From an uncultured Enterocloster sp. (lineage in GTDB: Bacteria > Bacillota > Clostridia > Lachnospirales > Lachnospiraceae): a stretch of 64,000 nucleotides of DNA. How positions within the stretch are numbered: the stretch's first letter is position 1; each line of letters opens with the position of its first letter. This document shows positions 17,007 to 25,054 of the stretch, piece after piece. The stretch spans positions 40,256 to 104,255 of the forward strand of contig CALWQV010000001.1 of assembly GCA_944383785.1 (NCBI GenBank), given 5' to 3'. The position numbers were made by a program, and so were the translations under genes. The notes beneath the pieces are model-generated. The model was not told the DNA's origin. It searched no databases and saw only the letters and a list, made by a program, of their open reading frames with translations.

Positions 17007-18054
17007 CAATTAGTCCGATAATGGTATCCACCGCATTGGTCAGGTGGCTTCCCTCCATGGCAGTCCGGTAGGAAGCGCGGTTCTGGTACAAATCCTCAAT
17101 GGCGTCGTAGAGGGTATCCTCTGTCATCTGCTCTTCCTCCAAAACCTTGCTGAAGCCCTGGGCCGCGAAGGAGCGGGCGTTGAGGATCTGATCCCCCCGG
17201 CTGGCGGCGGCAGACAATGGAATTAAAAGATTGGGCTTATGGAGGGCCAAAAGCTCGCAGATGGAGTTGGCTCCCGCCCGGGAAACCACCAGATCCGCGG
17301 CCGCGAACAGGTGCTTTAAGGGCGCATCCACATATTCATACTGTACATATCCGCTGGTTCCGATAAGGCTCTCGTCCAGATTGCCTTTTCCGCAGATATG
17401 TATCACCTGGAAATCGGCCAGCAGACGGGGCAGAATCCGGCGGATCACGCCGTTGACGATCACGGAGCCCAAGCTTCCGCCGATGACCAGGATCACCGGA
17501 CGTTCAGCGGAAAGATGGCTGTAGGAAAGGCCGGCCAGCCGGTCCCCTTGAAGAAGCTCCGCCCGTATGGGCGAACCGGTCAGAACCGCCTTATCCTCCG
17601 GGAGATACTTTAGGGTCTCTGGGAAATTGCAGCAGACCTTGGCCGCGGCGGGGATGCAGATCTTGTTCGCTAAGCCTGGGGTCATATCCGACTCATGGAT
17701 GATGGTGGGAATCTTATAATGCTTTGCCGCCAGAACCACAGGCACGGAGACAAAGCCGCCCTTGGAAAATACCACATCCGGCTTATAGCGGCGCAGCAGC
17801 CGCAAAGCCTGGGCGTATCCCTTCAATACCCGGAAGGGGTCGGAGAAATTCTTAATATCCAGATAGCGGCGCAGCTTGCCGGAAGAGATGCCGTCATAGG
17901 GAATGCCTGCGTTCTCAATCAGCCGCCGCTCGATGCCCTGATAGGAGCCGATATAGCGTATTTCGTAATCCAAAGCTTTCAGGGACGGGATCAGGGCCAG
18001 GTTCGGAGTGACGTGGCCGGCGGTTCCGCCTCCGGTGAGGATAATTTTTTTCAT
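16981..18054 (-). CDS. murG: UDP-GlcNAc : lipid I N-acetylglucosaminyltransferase MurG
   Basis: Peripheral membrane GT-B glycosyltransferase that adds GlcNAc to lipid I to make lipid II for peptidoglycan. The N-terminal loop TGGGTAGHVTPNLAL, the second glycine-rich motif VIGGSLGS and the donor-site segment SRAGANSICELLAL are all present. Length (357 residues) is normal. The start is preceded on the reverse strand by GGAGG. The gene stands alone rather than in a division and cell-wall cluster. A TTGACT (18137-18142) with TATAAT (18112-18117), 19 bases apart, may be its promoter. Confidence 0.97.
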   Translation of the reverse strand: MKKIILTGGGTAGHVTPNLALIPSLKALDYEIRYIGSYQGIERRLIENAGIPYDGISSGKLRRYLDIKNFSDPFRVLKGYAQALRLLRRYKPDVVFSKGGFVSVPVVLAAKHYKIPTIIHESDMTPGLANKICIPAAAKVCCNFPETLKYLPEDKAVLTGSPIRAELLQGDRLAGLSYSHLSAERPVILVIGGSLGSVIVNGVIRRILPRLLADFQVIHICGKGNLDESLIGTSGYVQYEYVDAPLKHLFAAADLVVSRAGANSICELLALHKPNLLIPLSAAASRGDQILNARSFAAQGFSKVLEEEQMTEDTLYDAIEDLYQNRASYRTAMEGSHLTNAVDTIIGLIENCAGSRS

Positions 18055-18188
18055 AAAACCTCCAAAAAAATAAAATTAAGGCGGGGAAAATCAGGAGATC
18101 CGCCGTTATATATTATAGTAAGCGCAAATTAAAAAAAGTCAACCCTAAAGCTTCAGGGAACTTTAGGAGAAAAAGTAAGAGGCCTCGA

Positions 18189-18980
18189 GTGAAAAAAAAA
18201 TATTTGGAAGATTCCACAGAAGATTACAGTTATGTTGATCAGGTGGTTCGGAGTCTGTACGGCTGTTCCGATGAGCAGCTGTTAAAAGAGCTGGAAGAAG
18301 CGGAGCAGAATCCGCCGCCGGTTGATTTTGAGATTTATCCGGATGAATTTGACCGCATATGGGAAGATATTCAAGAGGAACGCCGGGAAAATCAGGAGAA
18401 AAAGACAGGGAAAGTGCGCCGTTTTACCTGGAAAAGAGCGGTGGCCATCGCGGCGGCAGCCTGTCTTATGGTGGGAAGCACCTGCCTGGTAGCCTGGGGA
18501 ACCAAGACCTATTTTTATCGGGAAAGGAGCCGTGGTGGAGTTAAGGGGGATATTGTATTTAATAATGATATGGTAGTTGAGGATGTAGCAAATGTTGAGG
18601 AAGCATATGCAAGGATCCAAAGTGTATTAGAGATAAAGCCTTTGAGAGCTGCGTATCTACCAACAGATTTAGAATTCTCAAGATTAAAACTAGGAAGTAA
18701 TTATGCAGTATTAGAATTCAATATCAAGGAAAAAAAGTTTTACATAATTCAAAGGAAGGGGACCAAGGAATCTTCTATTAATTATCAATCGGATAGCCAA
18801 AACTATATAACAGTAAAGAACAAATGGCTTGGACAAACAATAATGATTCGGAAAGAAGAGACTCAAATGGGAGGTATTCGTTTTGAAACGAATATTGCGA
18901 ACGAAAATAATGTGTGTATTTGTCTGGGTGATATAGATGAAGATGAATTTAGAAAAATTATAGAAAATTTGAGTTACTAA
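18189..18980 (+). CDS. Single-pass membrane protein, anti-sigma-like N terminus with DUF4367-like C terminus; compositional mosaic
   Basis: A 263-residue protein. The charged cytoplasmic N terminus (about 1-80) and single membrane helix (RAVAIAAAACLMVGSTCLV, about 83-102) resemble clostridial anti-sigma factors. The extracytoplasmic C-terminal half resembles DUF4367. Base composition changes sharply near 18540: the first ~350 bases are GC-rich like the surroundings, the rest is AT-rich and uses AT-ending codons, matching the next gene. This suggests replacement of the outer domain by recombination. GTG start with GAGG upstream. Function as an anti-sigma for the gene at 16399 is a hypothesis. 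Confidence 0.7.
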   Translation: MKKKYLEDSTEDYSYVDQVVRSLYGCSDEQLLKELEEAEQNPPPVDFEIYPDEFDRIWEDIQEERRENQEKKTGKVRRFTWKRAVAIAAAACLMVGSTCLVAWGTKTYFYRERSRGGVKGDIVFNNDMVVEDVANVEEAYARIQSVLEIKPLRAAYLPTDLEFSRLKLGSNYAVLEFNIKEKKFYIIQRKGTKESSINYQSDSQNYITVKNKWLGQTIMIRKEETQMGGIRFETNIANENNVCICLGDIDEDEFRKIIENLSY

Positions 18981-18994
18981 AGAAAGGGAAAAGT

Positions 18995-19531
18995 ATGTAT
19001 TTAAGAAAATTATTAGGAAGCGCTGTATTTACAGTAGGTATTTTGCTAGTAACAAATTCCGTTGTATTTGCGTCAAATTTTAATCCACTAGATTATACCT
19101 CAATTACGTTTGAGTCAGAATTGCTTTTACCCGAAATTGAAGAAAGTCAGGATTATGTTAGAGCTACTGCTAGAAGAGGTGTTTTTTTCGCGGGAGCTGA
19201 TTTATCGATTACAAATAATGATGGCGATATTGATGTTGCAGGACATGCGTATATGTCGGAACCAGTGGATGAGATTTATATGACAATTTATCTAGATCGG
19301 TATGTTGTTGATGAAGAAGGCGATGGAGATTGGGTACATGTGGATATGTTTGAATTTGAATTCTACGCTGAAGACTATCCAGACGGGGAGTTAACATCAG
19401 AATCAGTAGAATTCACATTGACAGGTTATCCCAAAGGTGAATATTATCGTCTTCGCGGTGCTTATGCTGCCGTTAAAGACGGCGTAATTGAAGGATTTGG
19501 ACCGTCAACCGACGGAATCTTAATTGAATAA
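18995..19531 (+). CDS. Secreted AT-rich protein of unknown function (DUF6147-like)
   Basis: A 178-residue protein with a clear signal peptide (LLGSAVFTVGILLVTNSVVFA, then SNF). The mature part is acidic and beta-rich, with a late YYRLRGAYAAVKDG segment reminiscent of DUF6147 proteins; I am not certain of the family. It starts 14 bases after the preceding gene with GAAAGGG upstream, so the two are probably one transcript. Base composition is much more AT-rich than the rest of the window, a sign of acquisition together with the 3' half of the previous gene. Confidence 0.65.
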   Translation: MYLRKLLGSAVFTVGILLVTNSVVFASNFNPLDYTSITFESELLLPEIEESQDYVRATARRGVFFAGADLSITNNDGDIDVAGHAYMSEPVDEIYMTIYLDRYVVDEEGDGDWVHVDMFEFEFYAEDYPDGELTSESVEFTLTGYPKGEYYRLRGAYAAVKDGVIEGFGPSTDGILIE

Positions 19532-19575
19532 TTACCCACATTTGTATAGAGACATCGACTCAAAACAACCCCAAA

Positions 19576-19622
19576 CAGAATCCCCCGCGTCAGCCGCAAA
19601 CAAGCTGGCGCGGGGGATTCTG
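19576..19622. terminator. Long perfect-stem hairpin between convergent genes
   Basis: A 19-base stem (19576-19594 with 19604-19622; one G-T pair) and 9-base loop lies between the secreted-protein gene and the reverse TSCPD gene. It lacks a clear T-run on either side, so it is a bidirectional terminator candidate rather than a textbook one. Confidence 0.6.
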
Positions 19623-19662
19623 CGTTTAGGGTCTGCTTTTGTTTCCCTTCTGTTCGGAACCA

Positions 19663-19917
19663 CTATGAATAATTGACTCCCGCCTCGTACTCCTTCAAGG
19701 CCTGGGCCAGCTGATCCGGGCAGGAGGTGGGCTTGAAGCCGCAGCGGATTCCATCCAGACGACGGATCGCCTCGTCGATATCCATTCCCTCCACCAGGCG
19801 GGCAACCCCCTGGGTATTGCCGGCGCAGCCGCCTTCAAAATGTACATTGGTCAATTTATGGTCTTTAACGTCAAAGGTAATCCTGCGGGTGCAGACGCCG
19901 TGTGTCTTGTACTGCAT
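19663..19917 (-). CDS. TSCPD-domain protein (TIGR03905-like)
   Basis: An 84-residue protein carrying the TSCPD motif (FKPTSCPDQLAQAL) and a glycine/cysteine loop (FEGGCAGNTQG) typical of the small stand-alone family related to the ribonucleotide-reductase-linked TSCPD domain. Conserved Cys residues suggest metal or thiol chemistry. Function is not established. The reverse-strand start has AGGAGG upstream and an excellent promoter. Confidence 0.88.
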   Translation of the reverse strand: MQYKTHGVCTRRITFDVKDHKLTNVHFEGGCAGNTQGVARLVEGMDIDEAIRRLDGIRCGFKPTSCPDQLAQALKEYEAGVNYS

Positions 19918-19951
19918 TGGTCATGCCTCCTGAACTTGAAATTCCTATGAG

Positions 19952-19981
19952 ATTATATGCGAAACAGCGCCAGAATGTCAA
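19952..19981 (-). promoter_or_regulatory. Promoter of TSCPD gene
   Basis: On the reverse strand TTGACA (19976-19981) and TATAAT (19952-19957), both perfect hexamers, with an 18-base spacer, about 35 bases before the start codon. Confidence 0.82.
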
Positions 19982-20003
19982 GGCGGGATCAGGTTTTTCT
20001 CTC

Positions 20004-20031
20004 TTGCAAAGGCATTAATTTTCAGTATAAT
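20004..20031 (+). promoter_or_regulatory. Promoter of mtnN
   Basis: TTGCAA (20004-20009), 16-base spacer, TATAAT (20026-20031). It runs divergently from the TSCPD promoter only ~25 bases away. Confidence 0.7.
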
Positions 20032-20104
20032 AATAGGAAGCGGGCTCTGCTGCGGCATAAGAGAGAGACCGAAACAGTGGGAGCTATCAAAAAGGAGGAT
20101 CAGG

Positions 20105-20803
20105 ATGCTTGGAATTATCGGAGCCATGGATGAAGAAGTGGCAAGATTGAAAGAACAGATGGAGGACGCTCAGGTACAGACCTGGGCGGGCATGGAGTTT
20201 TACCGTGGAAGGATCAATGGAAAGGAGGCGGTGGTGGTCCGCTCCGGCATTGGAAAGGTCAACGCGGCGGTCTGCGCCCAGATTCTGGCGGACCGCTATG
20301 AGGTTAGCGCCATTGTCAATACAGGAATTGCCGGTTCTCTGGACGGGAAAATTGATATCGGGGATATTGTGCTGTCCACCGACGCCCTTCAGCATGACAT
20401 GGACGCCACGAACTTTGGCTACACCCTAGGGCAGATTCCCCGGATGGAGGTGCTTTCCTTTCAGGCGGACCGGCGGCTTTTGGAGCTGGCCCGGGCATGC
20501 TGCAAGGAGGTGAACCCGGATATTCATGTCTATGAGGGCCGGGTGGTCAGCGGCGACCAGTTTGTATCCAGCCAGGAGAAGAAGGAGTGGCTGATCAGGA
20601 ACTTTAAGGGCTCCTGCACGGAGATGGAGGGGGCGGCCATTGCCCAGGCGGCTTACCTGAATGAAATTCCATTTCTCATTATCCGGGCGATCTCGGATAA
20701 GGCGGACAACAGCGCCACCATGGATTATCCCGCCTTTGAGGCCCAGGCCATCGACCACTCGGTGAACCTGATGCTGGAAATGATCCGCCGTTATGAGGCA
20801 TGA
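20105..20803 (+). CDS. mtnN: 5'-methylthioadenosine / S-adenosylhomocysteine nucleosidase
   Basis: Cytoplasmic enzyme that cleaves adenine from MTA, SAH and 5'-deoxyadenosine for methyl-cycle salvage. The N-terminal GIIGAMDEEV holds the first catalytic Glu. CTEMEGAAIAQ gives the ribose-binding Met-Glu, and IRAISDKAD the general-acid Asp. GIAGSL forms the glycine-rich purine-site loop. Length of 232 residues is standard. A near-ideal Shine-Dalgarno (AAGGAGG) precedes the ATG. Confidence 0.96.
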   Translation: MLGIIGAMDEEVARLKEQMEDAQVQTWAGMEFYRGRINGKEAVVVRSGIGKVNAAVCAQILADRYEVSAIVNTGIAGSLDGKIDIGDIVLSTDALQHDMDATNFGYTLGQIPRMEVLSFQADRRLLELARACCKEVNPDIHVYEGRVVSGDQFVSSQEKKEWLIRNFKGSCTEMEGAAIAQAAYLNEIPFLIIRAISDKADNSATMDYPAFEAQAIDHSVNLMLEMIRRYEA

Positions 20804-20873
20804 TCTTAAGGTCAGGCCCGGTTCAGAATCGAATAAAGGGAGAATTTGACGAACGATTCTAGGCTCTCTCAAC

Positions 20874-20902
20874 TTCCCAAAGGAATCTTCCGTGGTTATA
20901 AT
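20874..20902 (+). promoter_or_regulatory. Possible promoter before membrane protein gene
   Basis: TATAAT at 20897-20902 with a weak TTCCCA -35 at 20874-20879 (17-base spacer). An inverted pair AGAATCG/CGATTCT (20825-20859) lies upstream and may end the mtnN transcript, though without a T-run. Confidence 0.45.
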
Positions 20903-20955
20903 GGAAACGCACAAAATAACTACGGAATGTTTCCGGGAAGAAAGGGGAGCTTTTT

Positions 20956-21720
20956 ATGATGAACTTTTTACAAACGGGAAAAGCACTGTATATTCTGGCG
21001 GCCGTATGCCTGGCGGGGATCGTGGTGCGGCTTCTGGCGGGAAGCTTCTACAAAGGACTAATTAAGGAAAGCGCCAACCTTGCGCTGACAAAAAACAAAT
21101 ATCTGCGCGCCTTAAAGCAGAACGCGGAGGATACATACCGTCTCAACCAGGGAATGAACAATACGAAGGTTTACCTGGAAAAGCAGCTTTACAGTCTGCG
21201 TATGGCAGGGATTTCCATCAAAGGCCTGGACAACCTGTCGGGCCAGCTGACGCTTCTGTGCTTTTTGGCCGGCGGGGCGGCTGCCTTTATGGCATATTGG
21301 TATAGAAGCGACAATTACTACATTGTTCTCTACGGGGCGGTGGGAATCCTCTGCGGTATGCTGACCATGTTTGTGGATTACGGGGTCAACCTGGAAGCCA
21401 GACGGCAGCAGCTTTTGACCTGTCTGCAGGATTATCTGGAAAATGTTATGTGGCCCAGGATGTCCAGGGAAAGCTCCGAGCTGGGGGTCACGGCTAGCGA
21501 CAGCCCGGACAAGCGTGAAAACAATTTGGTGCGGGCCATTGGACGGGAGCGCAGAGGCCAGGGAAGGCGGGGCATCGAGCAGACGGCGGCCAGCCGGGAA
21601 AAGGTAAAGGAGCAGCCCCAGGCCCGGGAGGCGGAAAACGCGGGAGAGAACTGGCTGAAGGAGCTGAACCCGGATCAGAAGCGGGTGCTGGGAGAGCTGT
21701 TAAAGGAGTTTATTTCCTAA
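20956..21720 (+). CDS. Uncharacterised membrane protein
   Basis: A 254-residue protein that I do not recognise. One hydrophobic segment near the N terminus (LYILAAVCLAGIVVRLLAG) and two in the middle (LTLLCFLAGGAAAFMAYW and YIVLYGAVGILCGMLTMFV) flank a polar region. The C-terminal ~95 residues are charged and probably cytoplasmic. The start has GGGGAG upstream. It stands between mtnN and pgi, with its own weak promoter. Good codon use and Shine-Dalgarno support a real gene; no function is proposed. Confidence 0.75.
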   Translation: MMNFLQTGKALYILAAVCLAGIVVRLLAGSFYKGLIKESANLALTKNKYLRALKQNAEDTYRLNQGMNNTKVYLEKQLYSLRMAGISIKGLDNLSGQLTLLCFLAGGAAAFMAYWYRSDNYYIVLYGAVGILCGMLTMFVDYGVNLEARRQQLLTCLQDYLENVMWPRMSRESSELGVTASDSPDKRENNLVRAIGRERRGQGRRGIEQTAASREKVKEQPQAREAENAGENWLKELNPDQKRVLGELLKEFIS

Positions 21721-21766
21721 GAATCCCATTTTTTACCGTTCTTCTATCGCAATTAAAGCGGCAATG

Positions 21767-21775
21767 TGTTATAAT
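21767..21775 (+). promoter_or_regulatory. Extended -10 promoter of pgi
   Basis: TGT followed by TATAAT (21770-21775) forms an extended -10 element; no good -35 is visible. The leader would be about 90 bases. Confidence 0.55.
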
Positions 21776-21873
21776 AGGGACAGCCAGCGGGCCAGGACGG
21801 CAGAGAACCGGGTCCGCATGACATAGATTTCATGGGAGGAGCCCATGAACATAAGAAAAGGAGAGCAAAAGTT

Positions 21874-23223
21874 ATGGGAAGAGAAGTAACATTCGATTAT
21901 TCCAGGGCAGCTGGTTTTGTATCCCCGGAAGAGATGGAGAACTTTAAGACCACCGTTATGACCGCGAAGGAGACGCTGGTACATAAGTCGGGAGCGGGAA
22001 ATGATTTCCTGGGCTGGATTGACCTTCCGGTTGACTATGACAAGGAAGAGTTCGCGCGGATCAAGAAGGCCGCGGCAAAGATCCAGGGGGACTCGGATGT
22101 TCTTCTGGTAATTGGAATCGGCGGTTCCTATCTGGGAGCCAGAGCCGCCATTGAGTTCTTATCTCACAGCTTTTATAATGTACTTCCCAAGGAAGTCCGC
22201 AAGACTCCGGAGATCTACTTTGTGGGAAACAGCATCAGCAGCAAGTACATCCACGATTTAAAGCAGGTGCTGGAGGGCAAGGATTTCTCCATCAACATTA
22301 TTTCCAAATCCGGAACCACCACAGAGCCGGCCATCGCCTTCCGGGTATTTAAGGAGATGCTGATCGAGAAGTACGGAAAAGAAGAGGCTAATAAGAGAAT
22401 CTACGCCACCACAGACAAAGCGAGAGGCGCCTTAAAGAACCTGGCGGACCAGGAGGGATACGAGGAGTTCGTAGTTCCGGACGATGTGGGCGGCCGCTAC
22501 TCTGTGCTGACGGCGGTAGGTCTTCTTCCCATCGCGGTAAGCGGCGCGGATATTGACAAGCTGATGGAGGGCGCGGCTTCCGGCCGTCAGAAGGCATTGG
22601 AGCGCCCCTATGAGAGCAACGGCGCTCTGCAGTATGCGGCGGTGCGCAACATTCTGCTGCGAAAGGGCAAGCAGGTGGAGATTACAGCCAACTACGAGCC
22701 CAGCCTCCACTATATCTCCGAGTGGTGGAAGCAGCTCTTCGGAGAGAGCGAGGGCAAGGATCAGAGAGGCATTTTCCCGGCATCCGTTGACTTGACCACG
22801 GATCTGCATTCCATGGGCCAGTTCATCCAGGACGGCGCGCGGATCATGTTTGAGACGGTGATCAATGTGGAGGAATCCCCGGCGGAGATTCTGCTGAATA
22901 AAGAGGACGTGGATACGGACGGCATGAACTACCTGGCCGGAAAGAGCGTTGATTTTGTAAATAAGAGCGCCATGAACGGCACGATTTTGGCTCACACCGA
23001 CGGACAGGTGCCAAACCTCCGCATCGACGTGCCGGAGCAGAATGAATTCTACCTGGGCGAGCTGTTCTACTTCTATGAGTTTGCCTGCGGCGTCAGCGGT
23101 TATATCCTGGGGATCAATCCCTTCAACCAGCCTGGCGTAGAGAGCTATAAGAAGAATATGTTCGCGCTTTTAGGCAAGCCCGGATATGAGGAGCAGAGAG
23201 AGGCTCTGTTAAAGAGATTATAA
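21874..23223 (+). CDS. pgi: Glucose-6-phosphate isomerase
   Basis: Interconverts glucose-6-phosphate and fructose-6-phosphate in glycolysis. Both family signatures are visible: [13 protein letters not shown], and near the C terminus the block [16 protein letters not shown]. The sugar-phosphate loop [11 protein letters not shown] and [11 protein letters not shown] are also present. At 449 residues it is the shorter bacterial type seen in Firmicutes. ATG 21874 (MGREV) is favoured over the upstream in-frame codon at 21832 because AAGGAGAG precedes it. It is monocistronic, with a clear terminator. Confidence 0.97.
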   Translation: MGREVTFDYSRAAGFVSPEEMENFKTTVMTAKETLVHKSGAGNDFLGWIDLPVDYDKEEFARIKKAAAKIQGDSDVLLVIGIGGSYLGARAAIEFLSHSFYNVLPKEVRKTPEIYFVGNSISSKYIHDLKQVLEGKDFSINIISKSGTTTEPAIAFRVFKEMLIEKYGKEEANKRIYATTDKARGALKNLADQEGYEEFVVPDDVGGRYSVLTAVGLLPIAVSGADIDKLMEGAASGRQKALERPYESNGALQYAAVRNILLRKGKQVEITANYEPSLHYISEWWKQLFGESEGKDQRGIFPASVDLTTDLHSMGQFIQDGARIMFETVINVEESPAEILLNKEDVDTDGMNYLAGKSVDFVNKSAMNGTILAHTDGQVPNLRIDVPEQNEFYLGELFYFYEFACGVSGYILGINPFNQPGVESYKKNMFALLGKPGYEEQREALLKRL

Positions 23224-23247
23224 GCGGGCAGCCGCTGTAAAGAACGG

Positions 23248-23283
23248 CCCCGGCCTTCCCAATCAGGAGGCCGGGGTATTTTT
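23248..23283 (+). terminator. Terminator after pgi
   Basis: CCCCGGCCT (23248-23256) pairs with AGGCCGGGG (23268-23276), extended by a wobble pair, then TATTTTTG. The convergent gene at 23300 begins just beyond. Confidence 0.9.
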
Positions 23284-23299
23284 GTCCCTTGAAAGGCAG

Positions 23300-23566
23300 C
23301 TACTCCTCGATCGCCTGGATTTCCAGGTAATCAAAGTCAATGGATTCGATAAAATGATCCTGGGTAAAGCGGACCTTGCTGTGAAGCTGGAATTCACGCA
23401 CCGCGGCGTCCAGCCACATGGGCTTTTCCAGGTCAAATTCGTAGCAGATTTCATCCAGGGCCTGAAAGACCATCTGAGTCCTGGAAAGAGAGTAGTCGCT
23501 GATGGAAATGACGGTGTCCTTCACCAGGTGATTATGCTTGATGATTTTTCCCCACATGCGGAACAT
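23300..23566 (-). CDS. Conserved small protein of unknown function
   Basis: An 88-residue acidic protein with no membrane segment or recognised domain. Evidence that it is real: AAGGAGG lies the right distance before the reverse-strand ATG, a good promoter stands upstream, and the gene fits neatly between the pgi terminator and the next promoter. Its N-terminal MWGKIIKHNHLVKD resembles small Lachnospiraceae proteins whose function is unknown to me. Confidence 0.75.
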   Translation of the reverse strand: MFRMWGKIIKHNHLVKDTVISISDYSLSRTQMVFQALDEICYEFDLEKPMWLDAAVREFQLHSKVRFTQDHFIESIDFDYLEIQAIEE

Positions 23567-23600
23567 AGGCTTCCTCCTTGATGCTGTGATTTCGCTCTTA

Positions 23601-23629
23601 ACTATATCGGATTTTCAGAAAGATGTAAA
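23601..23629 (-). promoter_or_regulatory. Promoter of the 88-residue protein gene
   Basis: Reverse strand TTTACA (23624-23629), 17-base spacer, TATAGT (23601-23606). Confidence 0.65.
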
Positions 23630-23634
23630 GAGGC

Positions 23635-23663
23635 TTGTCCGGGGGAAAAAATTGTAGTAATCT
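23635..23663 (+). promoter_or_regulatory. Possible promoter of coiled-coil membrane protein gene
   Basis: TTGTCC (23635-23640), 17-base spacer, TAATCT (23658-23663). A weak match, supported mainly by position. Confidence 0.4.
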
Positions 23664-23724
23664 ATAGATAAAGAAAGCGGGGGAGAAGGAGCTCTCCCGC
23701 CATACTGACACGGAGGATAAATGC

Positions 23725-24819
23725 ATGGCAGCGGCTATTACGGATTATGTGAAATTTCTTGGAGATGCCAGGATCGCGGTGGACTCCTTAAACTGCGACC
23801 AGAACACGAGAGATCAGATGGAGACGGAGAGAAAGCGGCTGGAGCGGGAGCTGGAGGCAGCCAGGAAAGCCATGACGGACCAGATCAGCCAGACCACCCG
23901 CAAGCGCAGGGATGAGATTACCGCCGGCTATGATAAGGAGATCGCCAAGGGCCAGGAGAGCCTGCGAAAGGCCAGGCAGTCCAGGGAGAAGGCCAGGAAT
24001 AAGGGGATGAAGGAACGGATCGCCGATGAGACCAGCGAGCTGCGGGAGCACAACCGGGAGTTAAAGCTTCAGCTGAAAACCCTGTTCCAGCAGAACCGTG
24101 TTCCGGCCTATTGCAGCAGCACCCTTTACTATGCCCTCTATTCTCCAAGAGGGATCCGGGAGCTGGGGATTCTTCTGTGTACGGTGGTTTTCTGCTTCTT
24201 AGCCCTGCCCTGCCTGATTTATTTCCTGATTCCGAATCGTCAGAGCTGGTATCTGGCCGGCGTCTATTTTGCGGATGTGATCCTATTCGGCGGCATTTAC
24301 ATTGCAATCAGCAACCGCACCAAGGTGCGCTACCAGGGCGTTTTAAAGCAGGGGCGGCTGATCCGCAATACCATCCGGGCCAATGAAAAGAAGATCCGCG
24401 TGATCATCCACTCCATCCAAAAGGACGGGAACGAGGACATTTATAACCTGGAAAAATACGACGATGAGATTTCCCGGATCGAGAACGAGCTGTCACAGAT
24501 TGCGGGGCGCAAGAAGGAGGCTTTGAATACCTTTGAAACGGTGACGAAAAATATTATCTCCGATGAGATTGCCGACCGCCATCAGGAAAAGATACGGTCG
24601 CTGGAGCAGAAGAAGGCAGAGACCCAGCTGGCCTTAAAGGAGCTGGACGCCAGGATCCGGGAGGAAAATATCCATATTATGGATACCTTTGGCCCCTATC
24701 TGGGGAAGGAGTTTTTGCAGGCGGAGCGCCTGAATGAATTGTCAAGGCTGATTCAGGATGGCTCGGCTTCCAATCTGACGGAGGCCATGGAGATGTATCG
24801 GGGACAAGGGGAGAAGTGA
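23725..24819 (+). CDS. Membrane protein flanked by long coiled coils
   Basis: A 364-residue protein of unknown function. Residues ~20-130 and ~215-345 are strongly charged with heptad spacing, predicting coiled coils on both sides of a pair of membrane helices (ILLCTVVFCFLALPCLIYFLI and YLAGVYFADVILFGGIYIAI, about 148-192). Both arms would therefore be on the same, probably cytoplasmic, side. This layout suggests a scaffold or membrane-tethered organiser, but that is inference. GGAGG stands 8 bases before the ATG. The small membrane protein gene that follows is probably co-transcribed. Confidence 0.75.
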   Translation: MAAAITDYVKFLGDARIAVDSLNCDQNTRDQMETERKRLERELEAARKAMTDQISQTTRKRRDEITAGYDKEIAKGQESLRKARQSREKARNKGMKERIADETSELREHNRELKLQLKTLFQQNRVPAYCSSTLYYALYSPRGIRELGILLCTVVFCFLALPCLIYFLIPNRQSWYLAGVYFADVILFGGIYIAISNRTKVRYQGVLKQGRLIRNTIRANEKKIRVIIHSIQKDGNEDIYNLEKYDDEISRIENELSQIAGRKKEALNTFETVTKNIISDEIADRHQEKIRSLEQKKAETQLALKELDARIREENIHIMDTFGPYLGKEFLQAERLNELSRLIQDGSASNLTEAMEMYRGQGEK

Positions 24820-24839
24820 GAAAAGAGGGAGGTGAAGGC

Positions 24840-25001
24840 GTGTATATGGGAACTTTCTTTTGGATAATCGGCCTGCTGCTTTATGTGGGGCTGATTGCGC
24901 TGTTTCTTTTTCTGTTCTATTTTTGCATCAAAAAAGGCGTGAAGAACGGAATCGTAGAGGCGTATCGGGAAATACACAAAAATAGTGACAATAACACATA
25001 A
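24840..25001 (+). CDS. Small single-pass membrane protein
   Basis: About 53 residues with one long hydrophobic helix (TFFWIIGLLLYVGLIALFL) and a basic tail. GAGGTGA lies just before GTG 24840; ATG 24846 is an alternative start two codons later. It begins ~20 bases after the coiled-coil protein gene and ends at a strong terminator, so the two form a two-gene unit. No function is recognised. Confidence 0.65.
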   Translation: MYMGTFFWIIGLLLYVGLIALFLFLFYFCIKKGVKNGIVEAYREIHKNSDNNT

Positions 25002-25003
25002 TA

Positions 25004-25041
25004 AAAAAGGCGTCAAAGTGTATCGGTTTTGACGCCTTTTT
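25004..25041. terminator. Bidirectional terminator
   Basis: A 14-base stem, AAAAAGGCGTCAAA (25004-25017) with TTTGACGCCTTTTT (25028-25041), loop of 10. The A-run and T-run flanks make it effective for the forward small gene and the convergent yhaN-like gene. Confidence 0.93.
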
Positions 25042-25054
25042 GCATGGCCTGTCC

